Below, piece by piece: positions 19,027-26,876 of a stretch of DNA of 55,819 bases; position 1 is the first letter of the stretch; the number at the start of each line of letters is the position of its first letter. This stretch comes from Desulfohalobiaceae bacterium (GTDB lineage Bacteria > Desulfobacterota > Desulfovibrionia > Desulfovibrionales > Desulfothermaceae), in NCBI GenBank assembly GCA_021737085.1, contig JAIPEP010000001.1, positions 1-55,819 on the forward strand, written 5' to 3'. Made by a program: the position numbers and the translations under genes. Under the pieces are notes generated by a model. It did not search any database and was not told the DNA's origin. It was given only the letters and a program-made list of their open reading frames with translations.

Positions 19027-19066
19027 AAAAAAGAAAGAGAGCTCGCTTCCCTGCAGGAAACGAGCT
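19027..19066. terminator. rpsU terminator
   Basis: AGCTCG and CGAGCT (with inner TCC/GGA pairing) form a hairpin, followed on the minus strand by a T-rich tract containing a six-T run. It lies about 40 bp after the rpsU stop and separates rpsU transcription from mutS2. Confidence 0.7.
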
Positions 19067-19104
19067 TCGTTTTCCCCACTGTCGATTTAAAATGCCCGAC
19101 AGGC

Positions 19105-19305
19105 TTAAATATGCCCTGCCTTTCGCAACTTCTTCATCAGCCTCTTCCGGGCAGCCGCCTCCTTCTTCTTGCGCTGCACGCTAGGCTTTTCGTAGTGTTG
19201 CCGTTTTTTCAGCTCGGACAAAATTCCGGCTTTCTCGCACTGTTTCTTAAACTTGCGCAAGGCGATGTCGAAGTTATCATTATCATCCAAGGTTACACCA
19301 GGCAC
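19105..19305 (-). CDS. rpsU: 30S ribosomal protein S21
   Basis: 66 residues, the usual size. The basic helical protein has the typical [18 protein letters not shown] core and a [18 protein letters not shown] tail. S21 assists translation initiation at the anti-SD end of 16S rRNA. It has a very strong SD (AGGAGGTGA), a good promoter upstream and a terminator downstream, so it is a separate transcript from mutS2-dnaG-rpoD. Confidence 0.96.
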   Translation of the reverse strand: MPGVTLDDNDNFDIALRKFKKQCEKAGILSELKKRQHYEKPSVQRKKKEAAARKRLMKKLRKAGHI

Positions 19306-19348
19306 TGGCTCTCACCTCCTTTCTTAAAAGCTTGGCTTCAAACAAATA

Positions 19349-19377
19349 TATATACCATTACTTATAGGCAAAGGCAA
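19349..19377 (-). promoter_or_regulatory. rpsU promoter
   Basis: TTGCCT and TATATA lie 17 bp apart on the minus strand, about 45 bp upstream of the rpsU start codon. Spacing is ideal and the region is AT-rich. Confidence 0.6.
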
Positions 19378-19401
19378 GGAATATTTCTGCCTGCTCCGAG
19401 C

Positions 19402-19441
19402 AAGGAAAGAGGCCAAGGTGGATACCCTGGCCTCTTTCCTT
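19402..19441. terminator. Strong hairpin with 14-bp perfect arms
   Basis: AAGGAAAGAGGCCA and TGGCCTCTTTCCTT flank a 12-nt loop. It lies just after the 58-residue membrane protein ORF on the minus strand, so it most likely ends the HU-small-protein transcript before rpsU. The CCTT end of the stem doubles as a short pyrimidine tail. Confidence 0.7.
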
Positions 19442-19465
19442 AGAGACGGGAAAAACTGCCCTACT

Positions 19466-19642
19466 TTAATGTTTCCACTTCCCGACTACTGTCTGCCAAA
19501 TGGAGCGCAGCAGGACAAAACCCACCCCGCTGGCCAGCATAAGCACGACTATATACAGCACTGTAAAAAAAACGGCATAGTCTGGCCTCCACCACGGGAT
19601 ATCCTGGGGCAGGAGGCTCTGGATTGTTTCTCCAGGCAGCAT
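19466..19642 (-). CDS. 58-residue single-pass membrane protein
   Basis: Read directly from the minus strand: MLPGETIQSLLPQDIPWW at the N-terminus, then a hydrophobic segment (about residues 23-46, including VLYIVVLMLASGVGFVLL), ending in a basic tail KWKH. AGGAG lies seven bases before the ATG. It starts 12 bp after the HU stop and ends before a strong terminator, so it is probably co-transcribed with HU. I do not recognise a family. The topology is likely N-out or N-in with a single helix; function unknown. Confidence 0.6.
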   Translation of the reverse strand: MLPGETIQSLLPQDIPWWRPDYAVFFTVLYIVVLMLASGVGFVLLRSIWQTVVGKWKH

Positions 19643-19654
19643 GGAACGCTCCTG

Positions 19655-19927
19655 TTATTTGACAGATTCCTTGAGCAGCTTGCCCGGACGGAACTTGACC
19701 ACTTTGCTCGCAGGGATAGTGATTCTCTCTCCGGTCTGCGGATTACGGCCCTTCCTGGCCTTACGTTCCTCCACTGCGAAGGTACCGAAACCAGTCAAGG
19801 TAAGTTTACCATCTTGAACAAGTATGTCCTCGATGGACTGCAAGCAGGAGTTCAACGCCCTCTCAGATTCCGCCTTGCTCAAGCCGGTCTTCTCCGCGAT
19901 CTTAGCGATCAGGTCTGCCTTTGTCAT
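19655..19927 (-). CDS. hup: DNA-binding protein HU
   Basis: 90 residues, the exact family size. Motifs: MTKADLIAKIAEKTGLSKAE at the N-terminus, GFGTFAVEERKARKGRNPQTG (DNA-contacting arm; ends in the characteristic GRNPQTGE) and the C-terminal KVVKFRPGKLLKE. It compacts and bends DNA in the nucleoid. The ATG is chosen over a GTG two codons upstream because AGGAGG is eight bases before the ATG but only two before the GTG. Confidence 0.96.
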   Translation of the reverse strand: MTKADLIAKIAEKTGLSKAESERALNSCLQSIEDILVQDGKLTLTGFGTFAVEERKARKGRNPQTGERITIPASKVVKFRPGKLLKESVK

Positions 19928-20226
19928 TACCACTTCCTCCTGTTTGTAGTTAAAAAAACACTATTTGTGCCCCCTTGAGCCGCTCGCTCCATTGCCTCCC
20001 TAAGGCCTCGCCCGGGTATGGGGAGAATTCCTAAACGCCTGAAGCAATAGGGAGGATATGATCACAGGGTGCCTCGTCGCTGGAGTGGTTTTTCTGCGCT
20101 TGACTCCTGCCGGATTCTTGCTGTCCAAAATCTGCTCTCGCCTGCTTTCCCCGACCTTTCTGAAAAAAGGCGTATGGCAAAGATCTTCAGGTATTCGTTT
20201 TTACAGGCTCTCACATTATCGGTAGG

Positions 20227-20254
20227 ACTAAACTTAAATAATCCCGTCTGTCAA
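20227..20254 (-). promoter_or_regulatory. Possible HU promoter
   Basis: TTGACA and TTTAGT lie 16 bp apart on the minus strand. The -35 is perfect and the -10 matches four of six. It would give a long leader of roughly 290 nt before HU. Confidence 0.45.
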
Positions 20255-20283
20255 GCATATCAGCCATTATTAGCATTAAAGAT

Positions 20284-20298
20284 TTGTCATCTTGACAA
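20284..20298. promoter_or_regulatory. TTGTCA-N3-TGACAA palindrome
   Basis: Six-base arms with a three-base centre, about 30 bp upstream of the -35 box of the likely HU promoter. A position like this suits an activator or repressor, but I cannot name one. Confidence 0.3.
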
Positions 20299-20426
20299 CT
20301 TTAAACCATATCTACCCGACTTCCCTAGAAATTTGGCCATGTTTCCACAGCTTCCCACAACGGAGTATAGCAGGCAAAGAACATGGAAAAGGCATCAGGG
20401 CCTGGAAAGATCCTAGGGAGGCCAAG

Positions 20427-21191
20427 TCACACTGTCAGCTTAGTACTCAAATCTACGAACTGAAAGGGAGACAGTTCCTCGGGCCGACTTCGCTGATCCA
20501 GACCCTGCCCCCGGAGCCATTCTTCCAAGCCCGGGCTCCAGTGAGTCCTCAAAATGCGGCCCAGTTGTTTACGGCGATTCTGGAAACAGAGCTTGATCAA
20601 CCGGGAGAGGTTGTCCGGGAAGGCCGGCAACTCGGCAACAGGGTGCGGCTCAAGCCTTAGAACGGCAGAGGACACTTTGGGGCGCGGCCGGAAAACATTC
20701 CGGCTCATCTCGAAAACATAGTACACCCGGAGAAACGACTGCATCCATACGCTAAGCCCCCCGTATTCTTTGCGGCAAGGCCTTGCGGCAACCCGCTGGG
20801 CCACTTCCTTTTGCACGGTAAAGACCAACCTGCATAGAAAAGGGGCCTGGCGCGCCAGATCCCACATAATGGGAGAGGCGACATTATAGGGAAGATTGCC
20901 CACGATCCCGCTTACCCGTCCCTCCAGCCTGCCCCAGTGGAAACCCAGGGCATCTCCATTAACAACACCTAGCTCCGGCCAACGCCTCTTGATCTCCCCG
21001 GCCAGCACCCGATCCTTCTCCAGTGCCAGCACTTTGTGGGCCCGCTGCAGCAGCAGAGCGGTCAAGACCCCGTTTCCTGGACCGATTTCCAGGATCGTCT
21101 CCGTAGGATGAATTTGAAGGCACTCCACAATCTTGGCGGCGACATTCGCGTCGACCAGAAAGTTCTGTCCCAGACTACGCTTGCCTTGCAA
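20427..21191 (-). CDS. rsmA: 16S rRNA (A1518/A1519) dimethyltransferase
   Basis: 254 residues. N-terminal GQNFLVD, SAM-binding ILEIGPGNGVLT (about 34-45) and the catalytic NLPYNVASPIM segment near 98 define RsmA/KsgA, which dimethylates two adjacent adenines in the 3' hairpin of 16S rRNA during 30S maturation. It starts 15 bp after otsA and is probably its last co-transcribed partner. Confidence 0.95.
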   Translation of the reverse strand: MQGKRSLGQNFLVDANVAAKIVECLQIHPTETILEIGPGNGVLTALLLQRAHKVLALEKDRVLAGEIKRRWPELGVVNGDALGFHWGRLEGRVSGIVGNLPYNVASPIMWDLARQAPFLCRLVFTVQKEVAQRVAARPCRKEYGGLSVWMQSFLRVYYVFEMSRNVFRPRPKVSSAVLRLEPHPVAELPAFPDNLSRLIKLCFQNRRKQLGRILRTHWSPGLEEWLRGQGLDQRSRPEELSPFQFVDLSTKLTV

Positions 21192-21206
21192 AGCCGTGTC
21201 TTCGCC

Positions 21207-22685
21207 TCAGCCGATCTTGGGCAGATAGCTTCTGAGCCCGTCCCGAGGAAACTCCAGGGCCTGGCCCTCAAAGGCTGCCTTCAGAAAGGATTCCAGCCAA
21301 AAGTGGATATCATAGGTGCGGATAATGGAGCGAAGTCGGGACATCCTTGCCTGGCGCTCCGAGAGGTGCATATAAAAGCCCCGGCGGATGGCCTCGGCGA
21401 CACCGTTCACATCGTAGGGATTGACCAGGATGGCGTCCTCATAGAGCTGCGAGGCGGCTCCGGCGAACTCGCTCAGGATGAGCGCCCCGTCCTCCCGGTG
21501 ATTGCAGACACAGTACTCCTTGGCAACTAGGTTCATACCGTCCCACAGCGGCGTGATCAAGGCCATCCCCGAAGCCTGGTAGAAGGAAACCAGCTCCTGG
21601 CGCTCCAGGCTGCGGTAGAGATAGTGGATGGGAATCCATCCCGGCTGGGTGTAGCGGCCGTTGATTTCGCCCACCATCCGTTCGATTTCCTCCTTGAGGG
21701 CCTGGTATTCCGCAACTTCCTCCCGGCTGGGCACTAGAAGCTGCAACAGGGAGATTCTACCCCTCAGCTCGGGATAGAGGCTAAGGGCCTTGTCCAGGGC
21801 CATGAGGCGCTCCGGGATCCCCTTGGTGTAATCAAGCCTGTCCACGCCGAGAATGAGCTGCTGGTCTTGATGGAACAGATTCAGCTTGGCTGTTTTGTGC
21901 TCCACCTCCTTGGACCGGGCCTGCTCCTCGAACTGCTCGAAGTCTATGCTGATGGGAAAGCACCCCACGTTTACCGTGCGGTTCTCGCATTGGATGCGCA
22001 ACAAGTTCCCCCATTCCTCGTGATCCACCCAGGGACACAGGGCCCGAAGGCAATGTAGGAAATTTATGGTGTCCGCTTGGGTCTGGAAGCCGACCAATTC
22101 GAAGTCCAACATCCCGCTGAGTATCTCGCGCCGCCAGGGCAGCTTGAGGAAGATCTCCGGACTGGGGAAAGGGATGTGCAGGAAGAATCCGCATTTTCTG
22201 TCTGCCTGTAAGGCCTTCAGTTCTGCCCCCACATCCAGGAGGTGATAGTCGTGGATCCAGATATAGTCGTCCTCCCGGGTGGAACGCATGATTTCCCGGG
22301 CGAACATACGATTGACCTCCTGATACTTCTCCCAATACCAGGGCTCAAAAGAACACCTGGTATGAAAGCCGTGCAGAAGGGGCCACAGGACCTCGTTGGA
22401 AAAGCCGTAGTAGTAGCCCTGGACATCTTCATGAGACAAATAAACGGGGTGCAGGGAATACCCCTGTTCCTCAGCAAAGCGCTGCATCGGTTCGGAGATG
22501 TCCTCATCTGTCACCGTTCCTGGCCAGCCAATCCACAACCCTCCGTTTCGGCTCAGCACAGGCGCCAGAGCGGTCACCAGCCCTCCGGAGCCCGGCTTTA
22601 GCTCCCAGTCGTTTTCCCCGGCTTTCAAAACAACGGGTAGTCGATTGGAAACGATCACCAGCCTGTGGGAATGGTCAGCTCGCAT
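21207..22685 (-). CDS. otsA: Trehalose-6-phosphate synthase (GT20)
   Basis: 492 residues. The GT20 fold shows VSNRLPVVLK (N-terminus), IHDYHLLDVG, FLHIPFPSPEIF, GVDRLDYTKGIPERL and SEFAGAASQLYEDAILVNPYD. It joins UDP-glucose (or GDP/ADP-glucose) to glucose-6-phosphate. A glucosylglycerol-phosphate synthase is a related alternative, since no dedicated phosphatase (otsB) is in the window to settle it. The ATG with GAGGAG upstream is preferred over a TTG five codons before. Compatible solute production fits osmotic stress. Confidence 0.85.
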   Translation of the reverse strand: MRADHSHRLVIVSNRLPVVLKAGENDWELKPGSGGLVTALAPVLSRNGGLWIGWPGTVTDEDISEPMQRFAEEQGYSLHPVYLSHEDVQGYYYGFSNEVLWPLLHGFHTRCSFEPWYWEKYQEVNRMFAREIMRSTREDDYIWIHDYHLLDVGAELKALQADRKCGFFLHIPFPSPEIFLKLPWRREILSGMLDFELVGFQTQADTINFLHCLRALCPWVDHEEWGNLLRIQCENRTVNVGCFPISIDFEQFEEQARSKEVEHKTAKLNLFHQDQQLILGVDRLDYTKGIPERLMALDKALSLYPELRGRISLLQLLVPSREEVAEYQALKEEIERMVGEINGRYTQPGWIPIHYLYRSLERQELVSFYQASGMALITPLWDGMNLVAKEYCVCNHREDGALILSEFAGAASQLYEDAILVNPYDVNGVAEAIRRGFYMHLSERQARMSRLRSIIRTYDIHFWLESFLKAAFEGQALEFPRDGLRSYLPKIG

Positions 22686-22725
22686 AAATTCTCCTCGCAA
22701 GCTTTTCCCTTATTGTAGCAGCTCC

Positions 22726-24777
22726 CTATTCCAGGACATCAAAACGCTGGAAACGCATGGTGAAGGTGCCGCGTCCCTGGGTCGCAGAACGCAATTCCGT
22801 GGAAAATCCGAAGAGCTGACTCAAAGGGGCAAGGGAATGGATGAGCTTGCCTTCCCCAGACTCCTGCATGCTCTCCACTCTGCCCCCCTTTGCACCGAGA
22901 AGGGAAACCACCTCGCCCACAAGATCCTGAGACACAAAGATCTCCAGATCCATAATGGGCTCCATGAGCACAGGGGAAGCATTCTGCAGGGCCTTTTTTA
23001 ACGCGCCTGCCGCTGCCATATGGTAGCCAGCTCCGCTGGAGGCCTCGTTCACTCTCCCCATATCCAGCACCCGGATCACAACCCCCTGCACAGGAGCCCC
23101 CTGCACCACGCCGCTTTGCAAGCCGTCCCGCAATGCCTGCTCCACCTCCTCCACCCAGTTCTCGGGCCAATTTTCCCTGTCCAGGGAAAAGAGGACCTCG
23201 CCCTCGGCATCACGCTCCACAGGCTCAACCTGCAGGGCTACATAGCCGTAATGCGGGATCCCTCCCAGTTCCCGGGAAAAAGTCTCCTCCGCGACTGCCC
23301 GTTCCAGCACCGTCTCCCGGCAGACCACCTGCGGCCTGCCCGCGCGGAAATCCACATTGTGTTCCCTGCGTAGCCTCTCCAGGACCACTTCCAGATGAAG
23401 CTCACCCATCCCGGAAAGAATGATCTGCTTCGTTTCCTCCTCCCTTTGCACGAATAGCGTGGGATCCTCCAGAACCAGCTTGTCCAGCACCTGCAGGAGC
23501 CTTTCCTCCTCCGGGGCGTTGCGCGGTTCCACAGCAAGGGACATAACAGGCCTGTACTGCTCTATCCGTTCCAGGAGTATGGGCTGCTCCTCGCTACACA
23601 ACGTGTCTCCGGTCCCCGCTCCTTTCAGACCGGCCGCGGCCGCTATCTCTCCCGCCCCGACCTCGTCCCTGCGCTCCTTGCGGCCGGCATGAAGGGCAAA
23701 AAGCCTGGAAACGCGCTGATTTACCTCTTTCCCAGCATTGTAGACCATCTCCCCGGCCCGGATCCTGCCGGAGTAGATCCGCATCAAGGCCAGCAGCCGC
23801 CCGCCTTCCAGGCTTACCTTGAACACCAGGGCGGAAAGCGGAGCCCCAGTGGAAACGGGGAAGGAAACCTGTTCCCCGCTATGGGGATCAGTGCCCTGAA
23901 TCCGGGGGACCTCCAAGGGCGAGGGGAGATAGTCGCAAATCGCATCCATCACGGGCCGCACGCCGATGTTCTTCAGCGCCGAGCCCAACAGGACAGGCAC
24001 TCCCTCCAGTCGAAGTGTCCTCTCCCGGATGGAGCGGCTTAGCTCCTCAGCGGGAATCTCCTCCTCAGCGAGGTAGCGCTCCAACAGATCCTCGTCCTCT
24101 TCGGCGAGGGCTTCTATGAGCCACTCCCGCCATCGGTGCGCCCGGTCCAGCTGCTCCTGGCCCAGACTTGTCTCCTCCACACGCTCCCCTTCGCCTCCCG
24201 CCGGATCATAGCGCAGGAATCTGAGATGAAGAAGATCCACTATACCAGAGAACTCGCTCCCTTCGCCCTCGGGGATCTGCAATGGCAGGGGCCTGGCTCC
24301 CAATCTTTCCCGGAACTCGCGGAGGACAGCCTTAAAATCCGCTCCAGCCCTGTCCATTTTATTAACAAAGGCCAGCTTGGGAATGTGGTAGTGCTCGGAC
24401 TGGCGCCACACGGTTTCGCTCTGCGGCTCGACCCCGTTTACTGCGCAAAACACACCCACCGCGCCGTCCAGCACTCTCAAAGACCGTTCCACCTCGATGG
24501 TGAAGTCCACATGGCCCGGAGTATCGATGATATTGATTTGTTTGTCCCCCCAGGCATAAGAAGTGCACGCGGAAGTGATGGTAATGCCCCGCTCCTGCTC
24601 CTCGGGCATGTAGTCCATCGTCGCCGTGCCCTCGTGCACCTCGCCGATGCGGTGTATCCTGTGGGCCTGGTATAGGGCCCGCTCCGTCCATGTGGTCTTC
24701 CCCGCATCGATATGGGCTATGGTACCCACATTTCTAATTCGGCCCAGATAGGCGTCACTGTTTTTACTGAGGCTCAT
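22726..24777 (-). CDS. Elongation factor G, second-type paralogue
   Basis: 683 residues. GTPase motifs: AHIDAGKTT (G1), ERGITI (G2), DTPGHVDF (G3), NKMDRAGAD (G4). Domains II-V follow, with the domain IV ...GYHMAAAGALKKAL region. It is not in a str operon with rpsL/rpsG/tuf; it precedes otsA and rsmA instead. Many bacteria with a canonical fusA carry a diverged EF-G2 in other contexts, and delta-proteobacteria-type genomes are among them. It may act in ribosome recycling or stress; its role is not determined by sequence. The SD is weak (GGCGGA). Confidence 0.85.
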   Translation of the reverse strand: MSLSKNSDAYLGRIRNVGTIAHIDAGKTTWTERALYQAHRIHRIGEVHEGTATMDYMPEEQERGITITSACTSYAWGDKQINIIDTPGHVDFTIEVERSLRVLDGAVGVFCAVNGVEPQSETVWRQSEHYHIPKLAFVNKMDRAGADFKAVLREFRERLGARPLPLQIPEGEGSEFSGIVDLLHLRFLRYDPAGGEGERVEETSLGQEQLDRAHRWREWLIEALAEEDEDLLERYLAEEEIPAEELSRSIRERTLRLEGVPVLLGSALKNIGVRPVMDAICDYLPSPLEVPRIQGTDPHSGEQVSFPVSTGAPLSALVFKVSLEGGRLLALMRIYSGRIRAGEMVYNAGKEVNQRVSRLFALHAGRKERRDEVGAGEIAAAAGLKGAGTGDTLCSEEQPILLERIEQYRPVMSLAVEPRNAPEEERLLQVLDKLVLEDPTLFVQREEETKQIILSGMGELHLEVVLERLRREHNVDFRAGRPQVVCRETVLERAVAEETFSRELGGIPHYGYVALQVEPVERDAEGEVLFSLDRENWPENWVEEVEQALRDGLQSGVVQGAPVQGVVIRVLDMGRVNEASSGAGYHMAAAGALKKALQNASPVLMEPIMDLEIFVSQDLVGEVVSLLGAKGGRVESMQESGEGKLIHSLAPLSQLFGFSTELRSATQGRGTFTMRFQRFDVLE

Positions 24778-24982
24778 AGGGAGTCCGCCCCATTACCGGG
24801 GTGCTTCTCCGCGGTTCCCGCTCTCGTCCCGCATTTCCGGTAAGGAATGGGTAAAAGGGGCTAATTGAGTTTAGCACACTTTTCGCGTGAGCGCCATATA
24901 TTGTTTCCACCGAGGACAAGGCAATTGTGGCGGAAGAGGCGGTGAAGCGTGCCATGCCATGGGGACAGGTCCTTCAGCCTGC

Positions 24983-25861
24983 CTAGCTCACGCACACGGT
25001 CCTGCGCAGGAAAGGATCCCGGGACAGCTCGGGCCAGATCCAACAGCCCTCCTGGCCGGGCCCGAAGACCCTGCGACAAAGGTCTGTTGCCTCCTGGAGA
25101 AAAGAGGTGGGGACATACAGGGCGTCAAGGTCCAGAGCGAAGAACTCGGCAGGCGCGGCATCCACCGCACGCTCCCGCTCTGAAGCCCCGGAGGGAGCGG
25201 CGGGTCCCCCCAAAAGAAATCTGACCTCTGGGTGGGCCGTGCGGATGGCCTGGAGATCCCACTGCTCGGCGTCCTGAAACCAGATCCCCAATCTCTTGAC
25301 CGCAGGGAGATGAACAATACCACCGCAGCTCGGCCCATAGTGACACGGCGGATAGAGATCCTCCAGGAACACCGCGCGCGTTGCCGGCTCCCCCGTCAAA
25401 TCCTGCAGCCAGGCCTCGAACTCTTCCCCTGCCGCATCGTAGACCTCCTCCACCCCGGCAAGCTCCAGGCTACCCAACAATCGGGAATCCCATGAGTCAC
25501 ACTCCGCGCCGACACGTATGGCGCAGCATTGCTTAACACCTGCCGCCAGGGGAGGGAGCACAGCTGCCAACAGCCTGGGGCCGGACAAAAGGAATGCTGG
25601 AAAACAGATAACCGCCCGGTCCAGAGGGGCCAGACTTTCTCGGGTCCAAAAGCCCTGGGACCATTCCTGCTCCATTGTGAAGGACTTACCCCCACCGGTG
25701 GCATACACGGTGTGCAACTGGGCGATGTTCTTCTTGATCCAGGCCCGGTCCATGGCCTCCATCCGGGCAAAGGCCTCATCGAAAGCTTCCTCGGGAACCA
25801 ATCGGTGATGCAGCCGAGCAAAAGGACCCTTGTTTTGTTCTGCCTCTCCGGAGTTGATCAT
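24983..25861 (-). CDS. Unknown protein with weak histidinol-dehydrogenase-like resemblance
   Basis: 292 residues. I do not recognise it firmly. The middle part, LLAAVLPPLAAGVKQCCAI and SLELAGVEEVYDAAGEEF (around 110-160), recalls the 'A..A..GV...' and 'AGVDEVY..GG' segments of HisD and the aldehyde dehydrogenase superfamily. The catalytic HisD histidines are not evident. The ATG at 25861 has GAGG six to nine bases upstream; ATG two codons earlier has the SD too close. It is isolated between EF-G and bamD, with a repeat of the TATCTAG family 155 nt upstream. Confidence 0.6.
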   Translation of the reverse strand: MINSGEAEQNKGPFARLHHRLVPEEAFDEAFARMEAMDRAWIKKNIAQLHTVYATGGGKSFTMEQEWSQGFWTRESLAPLDRAVICFPAFLLSGPRLLAAVLPPLAAGVKQCCAIRVGAECDSWDSRLLGSLELAGVEEVYDAAGEEFEAWLQDLTGEPATRAVFLEDLYPPCHYGPSCGGIVHLPAVKRLGIWFQDAEQWDLQAIRTAHPEVRFLLGGPAAPSGASERERAVDAAPAEFFALDLDALYVPTSFLQEATDLCRRVFGPGQEGCWIWPELSRDPFLRRTVCVS

Positions 25862-26015
25862 GCTCATCACCTCGTTTCCTGCCCCTTTCCGCCATCTGCT
25901 GCACGGCAGAGCCGGGAAGGGGTTGGCTATGTTGGGGAAGAGCGCTTTTGTCCGAGCGAGCGATGTAAACACGGCACAGGGCGTAAGGGTGGGGAAGGGA
26001 GGGATTTAGGACGAG

Positions 26016-26043
26016 TATCTAGTTATCATCCGGAAACCAGATA
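26016..26043. repeat. Palindromic intergenic repeat, copy B (short form)
   Basis: Begins TATCTAGTTATCATCCGGAA and ends CCAGATA. The outer arms are complementary with two mismatches. 20 of 28 positions match copy D and the first 21 match copy C at 17. Located upstream of the unknown gene's start. Confidence 0.65.
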
Positions 26044-26138
26044 CCGTTTCTTTTACCCCAGAAAGAAAAAAATGAACTGATCCTTTGATTTTATTGCGTA
26101 GTCCGTTCGCCTCTTTCGATTACCCCATTCCGGAAGCA

Positions 26139-26876
26139 TCAGAGCCAGTCGAACCACTCCCTCCAGCTGCCTCTCAGGGCAGTCCGAACCTTTTCCGAGG
26201 CCTGGAGCATGTAGCGATAATAGGCCTCGGTGGCTCTGCTCCGGGCGTAAGAAGTCAGTTCCTTTAGATCGTCGTAGGAATCCAAAATTGAGCTATAGCG
26301 TTTCCAAGCCGCTCTGTACTGCTCCGTGCGCATATAGAAATCCGCCACATAGATCTCGTGCTGGGCTATAAGCCTTCGGCAACGTGCAAGGTATCTCTCT
26401 GCCTCATTCGCGAACTCGGACTGGGGATAGGCCTGAACAAGGCGGGTAAAATACTCCTCTGCTTGTTGCACATTGTCCTGAGTCAGATCAATGGAGGTAA
26501 ACTGTTTCAGATTTGCCCTGCCCATCCGAAAAAGCACATAGGGTATCTCCGGATGGCCGGGATGCATGGACTCGAATTCCTTATAGGCGCTCTCTGCGGC
26601 GCTGTACTTTTCCTGCTGGAAATAGGCATCCGCTAGTCCAAGCCCCGCTTCCGTAGTCTGCCGGCTGAAGGGATGGTCTTCCTTGATCCGCTGGTAATAT
26701 TTTGCCGCCTGCTTGTAATTGCCCTTTTCCATGGCCCTTTTTCCGGCCTGAAGCAGCGCGGCAGCGGAATCCGGTTCCTTGGAAGAAGAAAATGGGTTCA
26801 GGGCTCCACAGCCGCTCAGCATCAGGCAGATCAGGCCTATGAAGAGAAGGAGCGGAAAACGCCTCTTTTTATTCAT
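26139..26876 (-). CDS. bamD: Outer-membrane assembly lipoprotein BamD
   Basis: 245 residues. A signal peptide with lipobox LSGC (lipidated Cys near residue 23) precedes tetratricopeptide-like repeats that begin LLQAGKRAMEKGNYKQAAKYYQRIKEDHPFS. BamD anchors the BAM complex that inserts beta-barrel proteins. The start codon overlaps the trxB stop by eight bases; an in-frame longer start is rejected because it would place extra residues before the signal peptide. It is the last gene of the fbp-to-bamD run. Confidence 0.92.
   Translation of the reverse strand: MNKKRRFPLLLFIGLICLMLSGCGALNPFSSSKEPDSAAALLQAGKRAMEKGNYKQAAKYYQRIKEDHPFSRQTTEAGLGLADAYFQQEKYSAAESAYKEFESMHPGHPEIPYVLFRMGRANLKQFTSIDLTQDNVQQAEEYFTRLVQAYPQSEFANEAERYLARCRRLIAQHEIYVADFYMRTEQYRAAWKRYSSILDSYDDLKELTSYARSRATEAYYRYMLQASEKVRTALRGSWREWFDWL

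Larger units (their letters stand above)
19934..20426. other. 493-bp leader/intergenic region upstream of HU, with a possible structured RNA
   Basis: No gene is visible. It holds a likely promoter (20227-20254), a TTGTCA palindrome (20284-20298) and about 290 nt of untranslated leader. The part at about 19997-20058 has complementary arms CCTCCCTA and TAGGGAGG about 47 nt apart with smaller internal pairings, so the leader could fold. No known riboswitch was recognised. Confidence 0.4.
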
